6,038 bases of DNA, from positions 1-6,038 of the forward strand of contig PMLO01000013.1 of NCBI GenBank assembly GCA_003158895.1. Reading direction: 5' to 3'. A program made the position numbers and the translations under genes. The notes below the pieces were generated by a model. The model had not been told where the DNA came from. It made no database searches and was given only the letters and a program-made list of their open reading frames with translations. Positions 1-5,298 of the stretch are shown one piece after another. This stretch comes from Propionibacteriaceae bacterium. GTDB lineage: Bacteria; Actinomycetota; Actinomycetes; Propionibacteriales; Propionibacteriaceae. Numbering within the stretch: the stretch's first letter is position 1; each line of letters begins with the position of its first letter.

Positions 1-26
1 TTGACCGTACAGCTGACCGGCCGCCC

Positions 27-689
27 CTACTCCACCTCGTTGAGATGGACCATGGCGTCATAGAGCTGCTCGTACGTCATCGGCGGCTCGGGGATCGAAT
101 GTGCCCGCTCAGCCCGGTATGCGTCGAGCATCAGGTAGAGGTAACGCCGCCAGGCGTTGGGCGCCGTGGTGCTGGTGGCGTCGATGATTCGGCCGTTGGA
201 CCAGATGAGGTTGACGATGTCGGCCTGGGTGATATCGGGGCGAGCCTTGCCGGCTTCTTGGGCTCGGCTGAGCACGTCCCCGATTTGCCGGCACATCTGG
301 TCGTGGATGTGCTCTGTGTCGGCGTTGTCGGGGAAGCGCCGGGAGAGGAAGTCGTTGAAACCTCGGTCTCCTGCCTGCATGCCGAACAGGTTCTCCAAGT
401 AGTAGACGAATCCTTCCCACGGATCGTCCATCTCCAGGGCCTTGGCGGCCCCATCGAGGAACTCCTGGAGCCGGGGTTTGAAGGCGGCCAGGAGCAGGTC
501 CAGGCGCGTCGGAAAGTGGCGATACAGGGTGCCGATGGCTACGCCGGCTTCGCGTGCGATCTTCTCCAAGGACGCATCCACGCCGTGCGAGGCGAACTCG
601 TGCTGTGCTGCTGCGATGAGCTTGCCGCGGCGCTCTCGGGCATCGCGGCGCAGAGACCGCCGCATCTGCTCAACGTCGCTCGCGCTCAC
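27..689 (-). CDS. TetR/AcrR-family transcriptional regulator
   Basis: A 220-residue protein of normal TetR-family length. The N-terminal DNA-binding domain is clear: a basic lead (RRSLRRDARERRGKLIAAA), then the helix-turn-helix at about residues 39-62 (SLEKIAREAGVAIGTLYRHF), followed by the family's usual PTRLDLLLAAF. The C-terminal two thirds form the helical ligand-binding and dimer domain, which is divergent and does not reveal the ligand. The start is GTG at 689. An in-frame ATG at 665 is an alternative that would still keep the whole helix-turn-helix. The gene is divergent from the operon starting at 1027, and the 337-base gap carries a large inverted repeat, the usual layout for a repressor controlling its neighbour and itself. 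The family assignment is seen directly; control of the neighbouring operon is inferred. Confidence 0.93.
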   Translation of the reverse strand: MSASDVEQMRRSLRRDARERRGKLIAAAQHEFASHGVDASLEKIAREAGVAIGTLYRHFPTRLDLLLAAFKPRLQEFLDGAAKALEMDDPWEGFVYYLENLFGMQAGDRGFNDFLSRRFPDNADTEHIHDQMCRQIGDVLSRAQEAGKARPDITQADIVNLIWSNGRIIDATSTTAPNAWRRYLYLMLDAYRAERAHSIPEPPMTYEQLYDAMVHLNEVE

Positions 690-695
690 AGCCCC

Positions 696-701
696 ACTTT
701 A
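696..701 (-). promoter_or_regulatory. Candidate -10 box for tetR (leaderless)
   Basis: On the minus strand TAAAGT is followed by six bases (GGGGCT) and then the GTG start. That spacing places transcription initiation at or next to the start codon, a common leaderless arrangement in actinobacteria. No good -35 hexamer lies 16-19 bases upstream, so the call is weak. A long-leader transcript from TTGACA at 916-911 is the alternative. Confidence 0.3.
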
Positions 702-909
702 CCTAGGAAGTCGAGGGCAGCCTCCGGTTCCGGCGTTCGCGAGTTCGGGAGAGAGGGCGGGTTGACCAACTGCGCCTTCAGCAAACCCGACCGTCGTCGC
801 CGGCGTGGTACTCGGTCCGGACGACGTGGACTTTGCAGACAGGGTCCGCCACCGGGCCACCCTGCCCTTATCGGCTCCTGGCGCTGCCGGATGACGAGGA
901 CCAAAGTGC

Positions 910-938
910 TTGTCAACCCGGGGGGCCTCCGGAATAGG
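910..938 (+). promoter_or_regulatory. Candidate promoter of the peptide-VOC-reductase operon
   Basis: TTGTCA (910-915) differs from the -35 consensus at one base. Seventeen bases on is AATAGG (933-938), a three-of-six match to the -10. Transcription would start near 945, within the left arm of the inverted repeat, so a protein bound there would block initiation. The same bases read TTGACA on the minus strand (916-911), a perfect -35, but the hexamer 17 bases beyond it (CATCCG) is a poor -10. Confidence 0.35.
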
Positions 939-990
939 TGAGGCACCCCTCCGGTTACATGAACATCATGACCGGAGGGGTGCCTCACCT
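936..990. repeat. Perfect 20-bp inverted repeat, likely TetR operator
   Basis: The arms AGGTGAGGCACCCCTCCGGT (936-955) and its exact reverse complement (971-990) are separated by 15 bases. The spacer contributes a further CATGA/TCATG pairing (958-962 with 966-970) around ACA, so as single strand it could fold into a stem of 25 pairs with only a two-base bulge. Each arm also contains a shorter dyad, GGTGAGGCACC (937-947) and its complement GGTGCCTCACC (979-989), whose centres are 42 bp apart, about four helical turns. It lies just upstream of the operon's Shine-Dalgarno and overlaps the candidate start point. No run of T follows either side, which argues against a terminator. The repeat is seen directly; binding by the adjacent TetR protein is inferred. 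Confidence 0.75.
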
Positions 991-1012
991 TGGCACTCCG
1001 ACTCGATCGCAC

Positions 1013-1018
1013 AAGGAG
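1013..1018 (+). promoter_or_regulatory. Strong ribosome binding site of the small ORF
   Basis: AAGGAG lies eight bases upstream of the ATG at 1027. It is the best Shine-Dalgarno match in the neighbourhood and is the main reason to accept the 53-codon ORF as translated rather than starting the operon at the VOC gene. Confidence 0.7.
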
Positions 1019-1026
1019 TGAAGAAG

Positions 1027-1188
1027 ATGAGCACCAACCAGCCCTTCAGGCCCCCGGGCGCCTCAGCGGCCGCGGAAGCCGTCGAAGCGCACGTGACCGC
1101 TCCACCAATCCCCACTACCAGCGACGTCTCGGCGCAACGGGAGATCTCCCCAGAGCGCGGCCGTCCGACGACTGGAGATCGCCCATGA
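1027..1188 (+). CDS. Small protein of unknown function, 53 residues
   Basis: I do not recognise this protein. It begins MSTNQPFRPPGASAAAEAVEA and ends RGRPTTGDRP. It has many Ala, Pro, Ser and Thr residues and no Cys, Trp or hydrophobic segment, so it is probably cytoplasmic and poorly structured apart from a short Ala/Glu helix near residues 12-22. Support for its reality: an AAGGAG Shine-Dalgarno at good spacing, third codon positions mostly G or C, and a stop that overlaps the next start as ATGA (1185-1188), exactly like the junction between the next two genes. It could be a leader that couples translation to the VOC gene, a small partner of the downstream enzymes, or the remnant of a longer gene. 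The sequence does not decide. Confidence 0.6.
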   Translation: MSTNQPFRPPGASAAAEAVEAHVTAPPIPTTSDVSAQREISPERGRPTTGDRP

Positions 1189-1604
1189 CGCTGCTCGACC
1201 ATGTCGTCCTCCAAGTCGACGACCTGAACGCCATCGGCGACTGGTACGACCAGGTCGTCGGCTTGGCCGGGGGCACGCGGGTCTTCGATACGCCGACCCT
1301 GATCGGGTACGCCCTACCTGGCCAGCCAGCCCAGCTCTTCTTCTCCCTGGCGACCGACCCCGGTGGTCGCCAGACCCACCTAGCGCTCAGCGTCGGGGAC
1401 GAGGCGACCGTCCGACTGGGATACGAACTCGCCACCACGCGCGGTGCCGAGATCCTCCACGAACCTCGGCTCTGGCCGGAGTACGCACCGGACTACTACG
1501 CGGTGTTCATCCGTGACCCAGCCGGAAACAACCTCGAACTCAAGTGCCGCGCCTCAACGCCACCGTCAACTCACCCAGACACCACGGAGGAACATTCATC
1601 ATGA
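1185..1604 (+). CDS. VOC-superfamily (glyoxalase/dioxygenase-fold) protein
   Basis: A 139-residue single VOC unit made of two beta-alpha-beta-beta-beta modules. The first begins LLDHVVLQVDDL and the second includes THLALSV (about 64-70). The end carries the family signature VFIRDPAGNNLEL (about 107-119). H6, H65 and E118 sit where VOC enzymes place metal ligands, so a metal-dependent enzyme is plausible. The fold also covers glyoxalase I, fosfomycin-type resistance proteins, epimerases, extradiol dioxygenases and metal-free drug-binding proteins, and the substrate cannot be read here. ATG at 1185 is chosen because GGAG lies seven bases upstream and the fold starts at once; a longer in-frame extension to 990 is low-quality sequence. 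Both ends overlap neighbours as ATGA. The last 17 residues are a polar tail outside the fold. Confidence 0.88.
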   Translation: MTLLDHVVLQVDDLNAIGDWYDQVVGLAGGTRVFDTPTLIGYALPGQPAQLFFSLATDPGGRQTHLALSVGDEATVRLGYELATTRGAEILHEPRLWPEYAPDYYAVFIRDPAGNNLELKCRASTPPSTHPDTTEEHSS

Positions 1605-2218
1605 CCACCATCAGCATCATCGGCTCGGGCAACATGGCCACCGCCATCGGTACCCGGGCGGCGAAGCACGGCCACACCATCGAGCTCATGAGCCGCAACA
1701 CCGCCAAGGCTCAAGCGCTCGCCGACCAGATCGGCAACGGAGCCACCGTCGGCACGTACGGCGCAAGGCCGGCGGGTGACATCGTCATCGTGGCCGTCCT
1801 GTACGCCGGGGCGGTCGAAGTGGTCGCGCACTACGGCGATGCGCTGGCCGGCAAGATCCTCGTCGACATCACCAACCCGTTCAACGCCGACGGCACCGGA
1901 CTCCTGACTACCGCGGGCAACTCGGGGGCCCAGCAGATCGCCACCGCCGCCCCCGAGGACGCACACGTCGTGAAGGCATTCAATTCGATCTTCGGCGGCG
2001 TCATTGCTCACGACAAGCCCCTGGACGCGTTCCTCGCCGGCGACAGCGCCGAGGCGAAGGCACGTGTCGCGGCGTTTCTGGAGAGCTTGGACATGCGGGC
2101 CCTCGACGCAGGAGGGCTCGAGATGGCCTACGCCCTTGAATGGGCCGGCATCCTCCTGGTGGGGCTGGCACGCAACGGCGCCGGCTTCGACCTCGCTTTG
2201 GGCGCCGAAGTCCGCTGA
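1601..2218 (+). CDS. NADPH-dependent F420 reductase-like oxidoreductase
   Basis: A 205-residue Rossmann protein of the F420_oxidored (Fno/NADP-oxidoreductase coenzyme F420-dependent) family. The nucleotide-binding start MTTISIIGSGNMATAIG gives the GxGxxA loop at residues 8-13. SRN at 31-33 after the second strand is the usual place for recognising the NADP 2'-phosphate. Further landmarks are DIVIVAV (60-66), the strand-loop ILVDITNPFN (86-95), VVKAFNSIFG (123-132) and an Ala/Leu-rich C-terminal helix (about 176-190). Length is typical. True Fno moves hydride between NADPH and coenzyme F420, but many bacterial homologues have unknown acceptors. ATG at 1601 follows GGAGG by ten bases and overlaps the VOC stop as ATGA, so the two are translationally coupled. 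It is the last gene before a strong hairpin. The family is firm; the F420 reaction is probable, not shown. Confidence 0.88.
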   Translation: MTTISIIGSGNMATAIGTRAAKHGHTIELMSRNTAKAQALADQIGNGATVGTYGARPAGDIVIVAVLYAGAVEVVAHYGDALAGKILVDITNPFNADGTGLLTTAGNSGAQQIATAAPEDAHVVKAFNSIFGGVIAHDKPLDAFLAGDSAEAKARVAAFLESLDMRALDAGGLEMAYALEWAGILLVGLARNGAGFDLALGAEVR

Positions 2219-2294
2219 AGGTCCCTTCTAGGTCTGGGCCAGCCGACTACCGACGGATGGACGAGCCGAGAGAGCCTTAGAGCGCGGCGCGAGG

Positions 2295-2331
2295 GGCGGC
2301 GGACCAGTGAGCGACTGGTCCGCCGCCTTTC
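2295..2331 (+). terminator. Intrinsic terminator of the VOC-reductase operon
   Basis: A perfect 14-bp stem, GGCGGCGGACCAGT (2295-2308) pairing with 2314-2327, has a five-base loop (GAGCG) and is followed by TTTC. It lies 77 bases after the reductase stop codon. The T run is short, as is common in high-GC actinobacteria. No other gene end nearby would use it. Confidence 0.75.
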
Positions 2332-2431
2332 GTACGACGACCTGACCGCAACTACTAGCGGAATCAGACACTTCCGAGCGGAGAAGATTCGGTCGCTGAA
2401 CGTCCGGTCTGCCGCGAGGAGGGTGTGTGAT

Positions 2432-2466
2432 TTCGACGTGGCGGCTGCGCGGTGTATTAGGTATTG
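2432..2466 (+). promoter_or_regulatory. Candidate leaderless promoter of the NTF2-like gene
   Basis: TATTAG (2455-2460) matches the -10 consensus at four positions and ends six bases before the ATG at 2467. TTCGAC (2432-2437) lies 17 bases upstream as a loose -35. No Shine-Dalgarno precedes the start, which fits initiation on a leaderless transcript. The bases GTATTG between them include a TTG at 2464 that could be mistaken for the start. Confidence 0.45.
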
Positions 2467-2868
2467 ATGAACCCTGAACAGATCGATCTCGACGCTCTCG
2501 TCGACACCTTCGCTTCCGAATGGCTCCGGCTCGGTGAGTCGCCACTCGCCACACAGATCGTCGCCGACCCTGTCTTGGTCCTCGGCCCCGAGGGCACCAC
2601 GCCCGTCCCGCGCTCAGCATTCCTGGCCGCCGTCACCGCGCGCTCCAATGCCGTAAGAGACAGTGCGGACTCGGTGACGACCTTCGCCGGGGCGAGCGCT
2701 CAGTCGCTCGGCGACCGGATGGTGTTGGCCACCATCAGCTGGAGCTTCAGCCATGGCGATACGACCACCACGCTGGTCAGCGACTTCCTCCTGCAGCGGG
2801 AGGGTCCCCACCCGCTGCGCTGTGTGGCCTACCTGCCGCGAACCAACGTCCTTGACCACCTGGAGTGA
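2467..2868 (+). CDS. Probable NTF2/SnoaL-like small protein
   Basis: A 133-residue soluble protein with no signal peptide or membrane segment. The order suits the NTF2-like cone fold: an N-terminal helix (DLDALVDTFASEWLRLG), a short strand region with a middle helix (RSAFLAAVTARS, about 49-60), then C-terminal strands (RMVLATISWSF, TTTTLVSDFLLQRE, LRCVAYLPRTNV). The alternation WSF-dgdt-LVSDFLL-RCVAYL is typical of DUF4440/SnoaL-type proteins, which include small isomerases, hydrolases and ligand-binding proteins of unknown role. No catalytic His/Asp pair can be assigned with confidence. ATG 2467 is preferred to the adjacent TTG 2464. The gene stands alone, converging with the phosphotransferase gene. 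The fold is an inference from pattern; the function is unknown. Confidence 0.72.
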   Translation: MNPEQIDLDALVDTFASEWLRLGESPLATQIVADPVLVLGPEGTTPVPRSAFLAAVTARSNAVRDSADSVTTFAGASAQSLGDRMVLATISWSFSHGDTTTTLVSDFLLQREGPHPLRCVAYLPRTNVLDHLE

Positions 2869-3079
2869 TGAACTGGCGTTCCGCGGGCTGCTGATGTTCT
2901 CACGTAGGCACGGTGGAATCCCCTTACTCAGTACGAATCCGACCTCACGATCCGCTGATGAGCGCGCATTGGTCGGCGGCGCACTCGATCCGGAACCGGC
3001 TGAGGGCGGCCGGATCGACCAACGGTTCACGTCCTATGCCGCTGTCATCGTGGGCCCCCCGCCACCGATGCGGGTGGCG
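2869..3079. other. Convergent intergenic region
   Basis: These 211 bases separate two converging genes. Open frames on both strands cross it but none resembles a protein. It has an imperfect hairpin, CGATCCGG (2986-2993) pairing with CCGGATCG (3010-3017) across a 16-base loop with no T run, and a second hairpin next to the phosphotransferase stop. Confidence 0.5.
3060..3079 (-). terminator. Weak hairpin after the phosphotransferase gene
   Basis: CGCCACC (3060-3066) pairs with GGTGGCG (3073-3079) across a six-base loop, directly after the stop codon read on the minus strand. No T run follows; a run of G does instead. It may slow or end transcription, but it is not a canonical terminator. Confidence 0.3.
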
Positions 3080-3970
3080 TCATGTGGTCAGTCGGTCTGC
3101 CTCGGCAAGCAACAGGTCACCGAACGGCTGGAACCCGATCGTGCGGCTGTAGAGGCCGCCGATGACGCGGTGGATCGTTCCCCACTCCCAGATCGCCACG
3201 GCGTCCACACCAGTGCGGGCCGCCAGCCGCTTCGCCCTGGCGTGCAGGTCGTCGCCGGCGTCGGGGTTGCATCGGATGATGGTGCCAAGGTCGCACGCTC
3301 GCTCAGCGCGCAGACCTACTGGATCGACCAGCTTGAACGTGCCGTCCGTCGCCTGGAGCACGTTGAGGTCGTGGACATCGCCGTGGACGAGCACGGCATG
3401 TCGCTCATCGTGGGCGCGCCGGCGACGCTCCATGCACGCGAGAGCGTCCTCGACGGTCGCTCGGGAACACGCCTGACCCGTCTCCTCCCACAGCCGCGGA
3501 AGCAGCTCGGAATACTCGCGGGCCTTGTCCGCGCCCGTCGGAAGGTCAACATCGGGGCCGACCGGACGCCAGAACCGGGCGGCGACGTCGCACAACATGT
3601 CGTGACGCGCGCCAGGATCAGCCACGACGTCGTACAGGGCAGGGCCGAGTCGTTCGAGCAGGACCGCGCCACGGTCGAGATCGACGCGCAAGAGGCTCGC
3701 GCAGCCATCGCCGTCAGCAAGGCGCAGCGCGGTGGCTTCGAACCTGAGATCCCGCTGGGTCCCCGGAACGCCGACCTTGAGGACAGCCGCGGTCCCCTCG
3801 GCGAGCATCGCCTCGACGACGAGCGCCGCATGGCCACCGCGCAGCGTGGCACCGATTGTCAGCGACCACTCCTGCGCCAACGACTCCACAACCGAGGGCA
3901 GCTCGTCGAGCCACGCAGCGTTCCCGTCGGCGATGACCTTGTTACGCACCTCATCTGGGATGTCGAGCAT
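3080..3970 (-). CDS. APH(6)/hydroxyurea-kinase family phosphotransferase
   Basis: A 296-residue small-molecule kinase with the protein-kinase-like APH fold, probably cytoplasmic. K65 (AAVLKV) is the ATP lysine and E78 (RFEAT) its partner. LLERL (104-108) is the hinge region. HGDVHDLN (196-203) is the catalytic loop with D198 as base and N203 as metal ligand, and D216 in KLVDPVGL binds the second metal. The DPVGL form, instead of DFG or DWE, is a mark of the StrB-type streptomycin 6-phosphotransferase and hydroxyurea-kinase group. Family length is about 270-300, so the gene is complete. ATG 3970 is chosen over the adjoining GTG 3973 because AGGAG (3982-3978) then sits seven bases upstream. It is monocistronic. 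Family members inactivate aminoglycosides or hydroxyurea by ATP-dependent phosphorylation; the real substrate here is not known, and many chromosomal actinobacterial members give no tested resistance. Confidence 0.87.
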   Translation of the reverse strand: MLDIPDEVRNKVIADGNAAWLDELPSVVESLAQEWSLTIGATLRGGHAALVVEAMLAEGTAAVLKVGVPGTQRDLRFEATALRLADGDGCASLLRVDLDRGAVLLERLGPALYDVVADPGARHDMLCDVAARFWRPVGPDVDLPTGADKAREYSELLPRLWEETGQACSRATVEDALACMERRRRAHDERHAVLVHGDVHDLNVLQATDGTFKLVDPVGLRAERACDLGTIIRCNPDAGDDLHARAKRLAARTGVDAVAIWEWGTIHRVIGGLYSRTIGFQPFGDLLLAEADRLTT

Positions 3971-3977
3971 CACGCGG

Positions 3978-3999
3978 CTCCTATCACTCGACGAGACTA
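3978..3999 (-). promoter_or_regulatory. Candidate -10 box and RBS of the phosphotransferase gene
   Basis: On the minus strand TAGTCT (3999-3994) fits TANNNT, and AGGAG (3982-3978) lies seven bases before the ATG at 3970. Together they would give a leader of about 15-20 bases. No convincing -35 is present at the right distance. The RBS is solid and decides the start; the -10 is tentative. Confidence 0.4.
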
Positions 4000-4242
4000 G
4001 AACGCCAAGACGTTGGGTCGCCTTCAGGCTCGGCAGCGCGATCGCTGGGGCTTGCCGACGAGGTCACGCCTCTTTGCGCTAGGCCATCCAGGATGAGTCG
4101 GCGCTGCGGGCCAGCCGCACGATGCCGTCGAAACACGCACTCTCATGCCGCGCTGGGCGTACTCGATCCATGACGATGAGCGCTGTCCTGGGTGACTGAG
4201 CAGACGGCTTCTGCAGCACACGGGTTGATCGATCCTGAGGGA
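3983..4242. other. Gap with no recognisable gene
   Basis: About 260 bases between two genes on the same strand. I see no coding region I can support: the open frames (for example minus 4221-4024) give arginine-, serine- and proline-rich sequence without a domain. A short dyad, CAGCG-CGAT-CGCTG (4034-4047), containing GCGATCGC, lies about 65 bases upstream of the phosphotransferase start and could be regulatory or a chance palindrome. No terminator follows the hydrolase gene. Confidence 0.45.
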
Positions 4243-5229
4243 TTACGGGCGCTTCCTGTGGCCAAAGAAGAGGCCTAGCTCGACCGCCACCCGTTTGGGT
4301 GCGCCGGTGTTGTCGGGAGCGAGGTGACCGATTCCGGCCAACTGGATTCGTTGCACGCTCGGAAGTACCGCTTCCAACGCGGCAAGTGTGCCTCGCAGGT
4401 ACGGGGCGCTGTCAGAGCCTCCGAGCAGGAGAACCGGAATGGTGAGGGCCTCGTACTCGGGCAGTCGGCCCTCGCTCTGGAGGACCAGCTGCGCGTCGAA
4501 GTGCATCGTGGCAACGAGGTCGCCAAGGGGCACGGCCGGCTCGTCGTCACCCGAGCCTCGTGGAGCCCGGCTCGCGGCGAACCGTCGAACGGGCCACAGC
4601 ACGACCCGCAGTACGACCCGACGCCGCCGCGACATCGGTCGCAGCGCGGCTGACCCGTGCCCCTTCGCGGGGGTGCTCCCGCGACGGGCGGCCATGTTGA
4701 GCAGGGGTGCGAGCAAGAAGCGTGGAGTGAGCCGAATCAGCGCCGGAGCGGTCTGGGTGCCGCGCGTGGCAGTGATCATGGCTGACCCGATCTTGCCTTC
4801 GGCGACCTCACGATCGAACCGGGCGAGCCAGTCGACCGGGGTCGAGTGGTCGATGGACAGCGGCGGCTCGTACAGGGCGAGCCTGCGAATCTGAGTCAGG
4901 GACAGGGCAGCGTCCAGACAGAGCAATGCACCGGAACTGAGCCCGAAGACGAACTCGCTGCCGCTGTGACACAACAATGCGTCGAGGTCCTGACACTCGA
5001 CGGTCAGACCGTAGTGATCACCGGGTGGCCCACTGGTCCCACGTCCTCGCCGGTCTGGAACATAGACCGTGAAGTCGCCGGAGAGCGCACTCGCCAGATC
5101 CATCAGATTCTGCGCGGACTGCCCACCGCCGTGGACGAGAACCAGACCGGGACCGTGCCCCAGCTGTCGGTAGCCGATGGATGTCCCGTCAGCCGACGTC
5201 ACGCGCCCAGTCAGATAGGTCGTCGCCAC
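4243..5229 (-). CDS. Alpha/beta-hydrolase family protein
   Basis: A 328-residue alpha/beta-hydrolase without signal peptide. In order: TSADGTSIGYRQLG N-terminal strands, the oxyanion loop HGGG (33-36), VPDRRGRGTS (57-66), nucleophile elbow GLSSG with S98, EPPL (121-124), a lid region, the acid D273 in LLLGGSDSAPY, and H302 in GIGHLAPDN. The triad is complete, so it should be active, for example as an esterase, epoxide hydrolase or haloperoxidase-like enzyme; the substrate is not readable. The lid includes a basic stretch (about 190-235) with RRRR at 201-204. GTG 5229 is preferred because the conserved domain starts about ten residues on and a GAAAG stretch lies ten bases upstream. The frame stays open to an ATG at 5361, but those 44 residues look unrelated to hydrolases. 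It is divergent from the MDR gene at 5605. Confidence 0.88.
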   Translation of the reverse strand: MATTYLTGRVTSADGTSIGYRQLGHGPGLVLVHGGGQSAQNLMDLASALSGDFTVYVPDRRGRGTSGPPGDHYGLTVECQDLDALLCHSGSEFVFGLSSGALLCLDAALSLTQIRRLALYEPPLSIDHSTPVDWLARFDREVAEGKIGSAMITATRGTQTAPALIRLTPRFLLAPLLNMAARRGSTPAKGHGSAALRPMSRRRRVVLRVVLWPVRRFAASRAPRGSGDDEPAVPLGDLVATMHFDAQLVLQSEGRLPEYEALTIPVLLLGGSDSAPYLRGTLAALEAVLPSVQRIQLAGIGHLAPDNTGAPKRVAVELGLFFGHRKRP

Positions 5230-5298
5230 GATGGCCAGTCTTTCGCACTGTGCGTCACTTCGGGCCGGAGGGCAGGTGGGATTCGGTCCCCGATCGCC

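Larger units (their letters stand above)
690..1026. promoter_or_regulatory. Divergent regulatory intergenic region
   Basis: This 337-base gap lies between the start codons of the TetR gene (minus) and the small-peptide operon (plus). Open frames cross it but none resembles a protein, so I treat it as non-coding. It holds a -10-like hexamer next to the tetR start, a TTGTCAA/TTGACAA motif that can serve as a -35 on either strand, a perfect 20-bp inverted repeat and a strong Shine-Dalgarno. The stretch from about 702 to 900 shows nothing I can name. Confidence 0.7.

Noticed and set aside
45..941. 298-codon open frame on the plus strand opposite tetR
   Set aside because: It is antisense to a clear TetR-family gene, has no domain resemblance and runs on through the regulatory inverted repeat; long shadow frames are expected in GC-rich DNA.
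936..990. Reading the 20-bp inverted repeat as a terminator or as transposon ends
   Set aside because: Neither side has a T run, the arms sit between divergent genes where no transcript needs ending, and there is no transposase or flanking target duplication.
686..1012. 108-codon minus-strand frame across the divergent region
   Set aside because: It overlaps the tetR start and the inverted repeat, is rich in Arg and Pro, and has no domain.
990..1184. N-terminal extension of the VOC gene to 990
   Set aside because: It starts inside the inverted repeat and has no ribosome site; the VOC fold begins immediately after ATG 1185, and the real upstream cistron is in another frame with a strong Shine-Dalgarno.
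1027..1188. Calling the 53-residue product a RiPP precursor
   Set aside because: There is no Cys, no recognisable leader/core boundary, and no maturation enzyme such as a radical SAM, YcaO or lanthipeptide synthetase gene nearby.
2986..3017. Hairpin CGATCCGG/CCGGATCG as a terminator of the NTF2-like gene
   Set aside because: The stem is only eight pairs with a 16-base loop, no T run follows, and it lies over 100 bases beyond the stop codon.
2753..4000. 415-codon open frame on the plus strand
   Set aside because: It overlaps the end of the NTF2-like gene and lies antisense to the phosphotransferase, whose kinase motifs are unmistakable; the translation has no recognisable domain.
4079..4171. 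Thirty-codon minus-strand ORF ending VRLARSADSSWMA
   Set aside because: The C-terminus looks protein-like, but there is no Shine-Dalgarno and no family match, so it is not supported as a gene.
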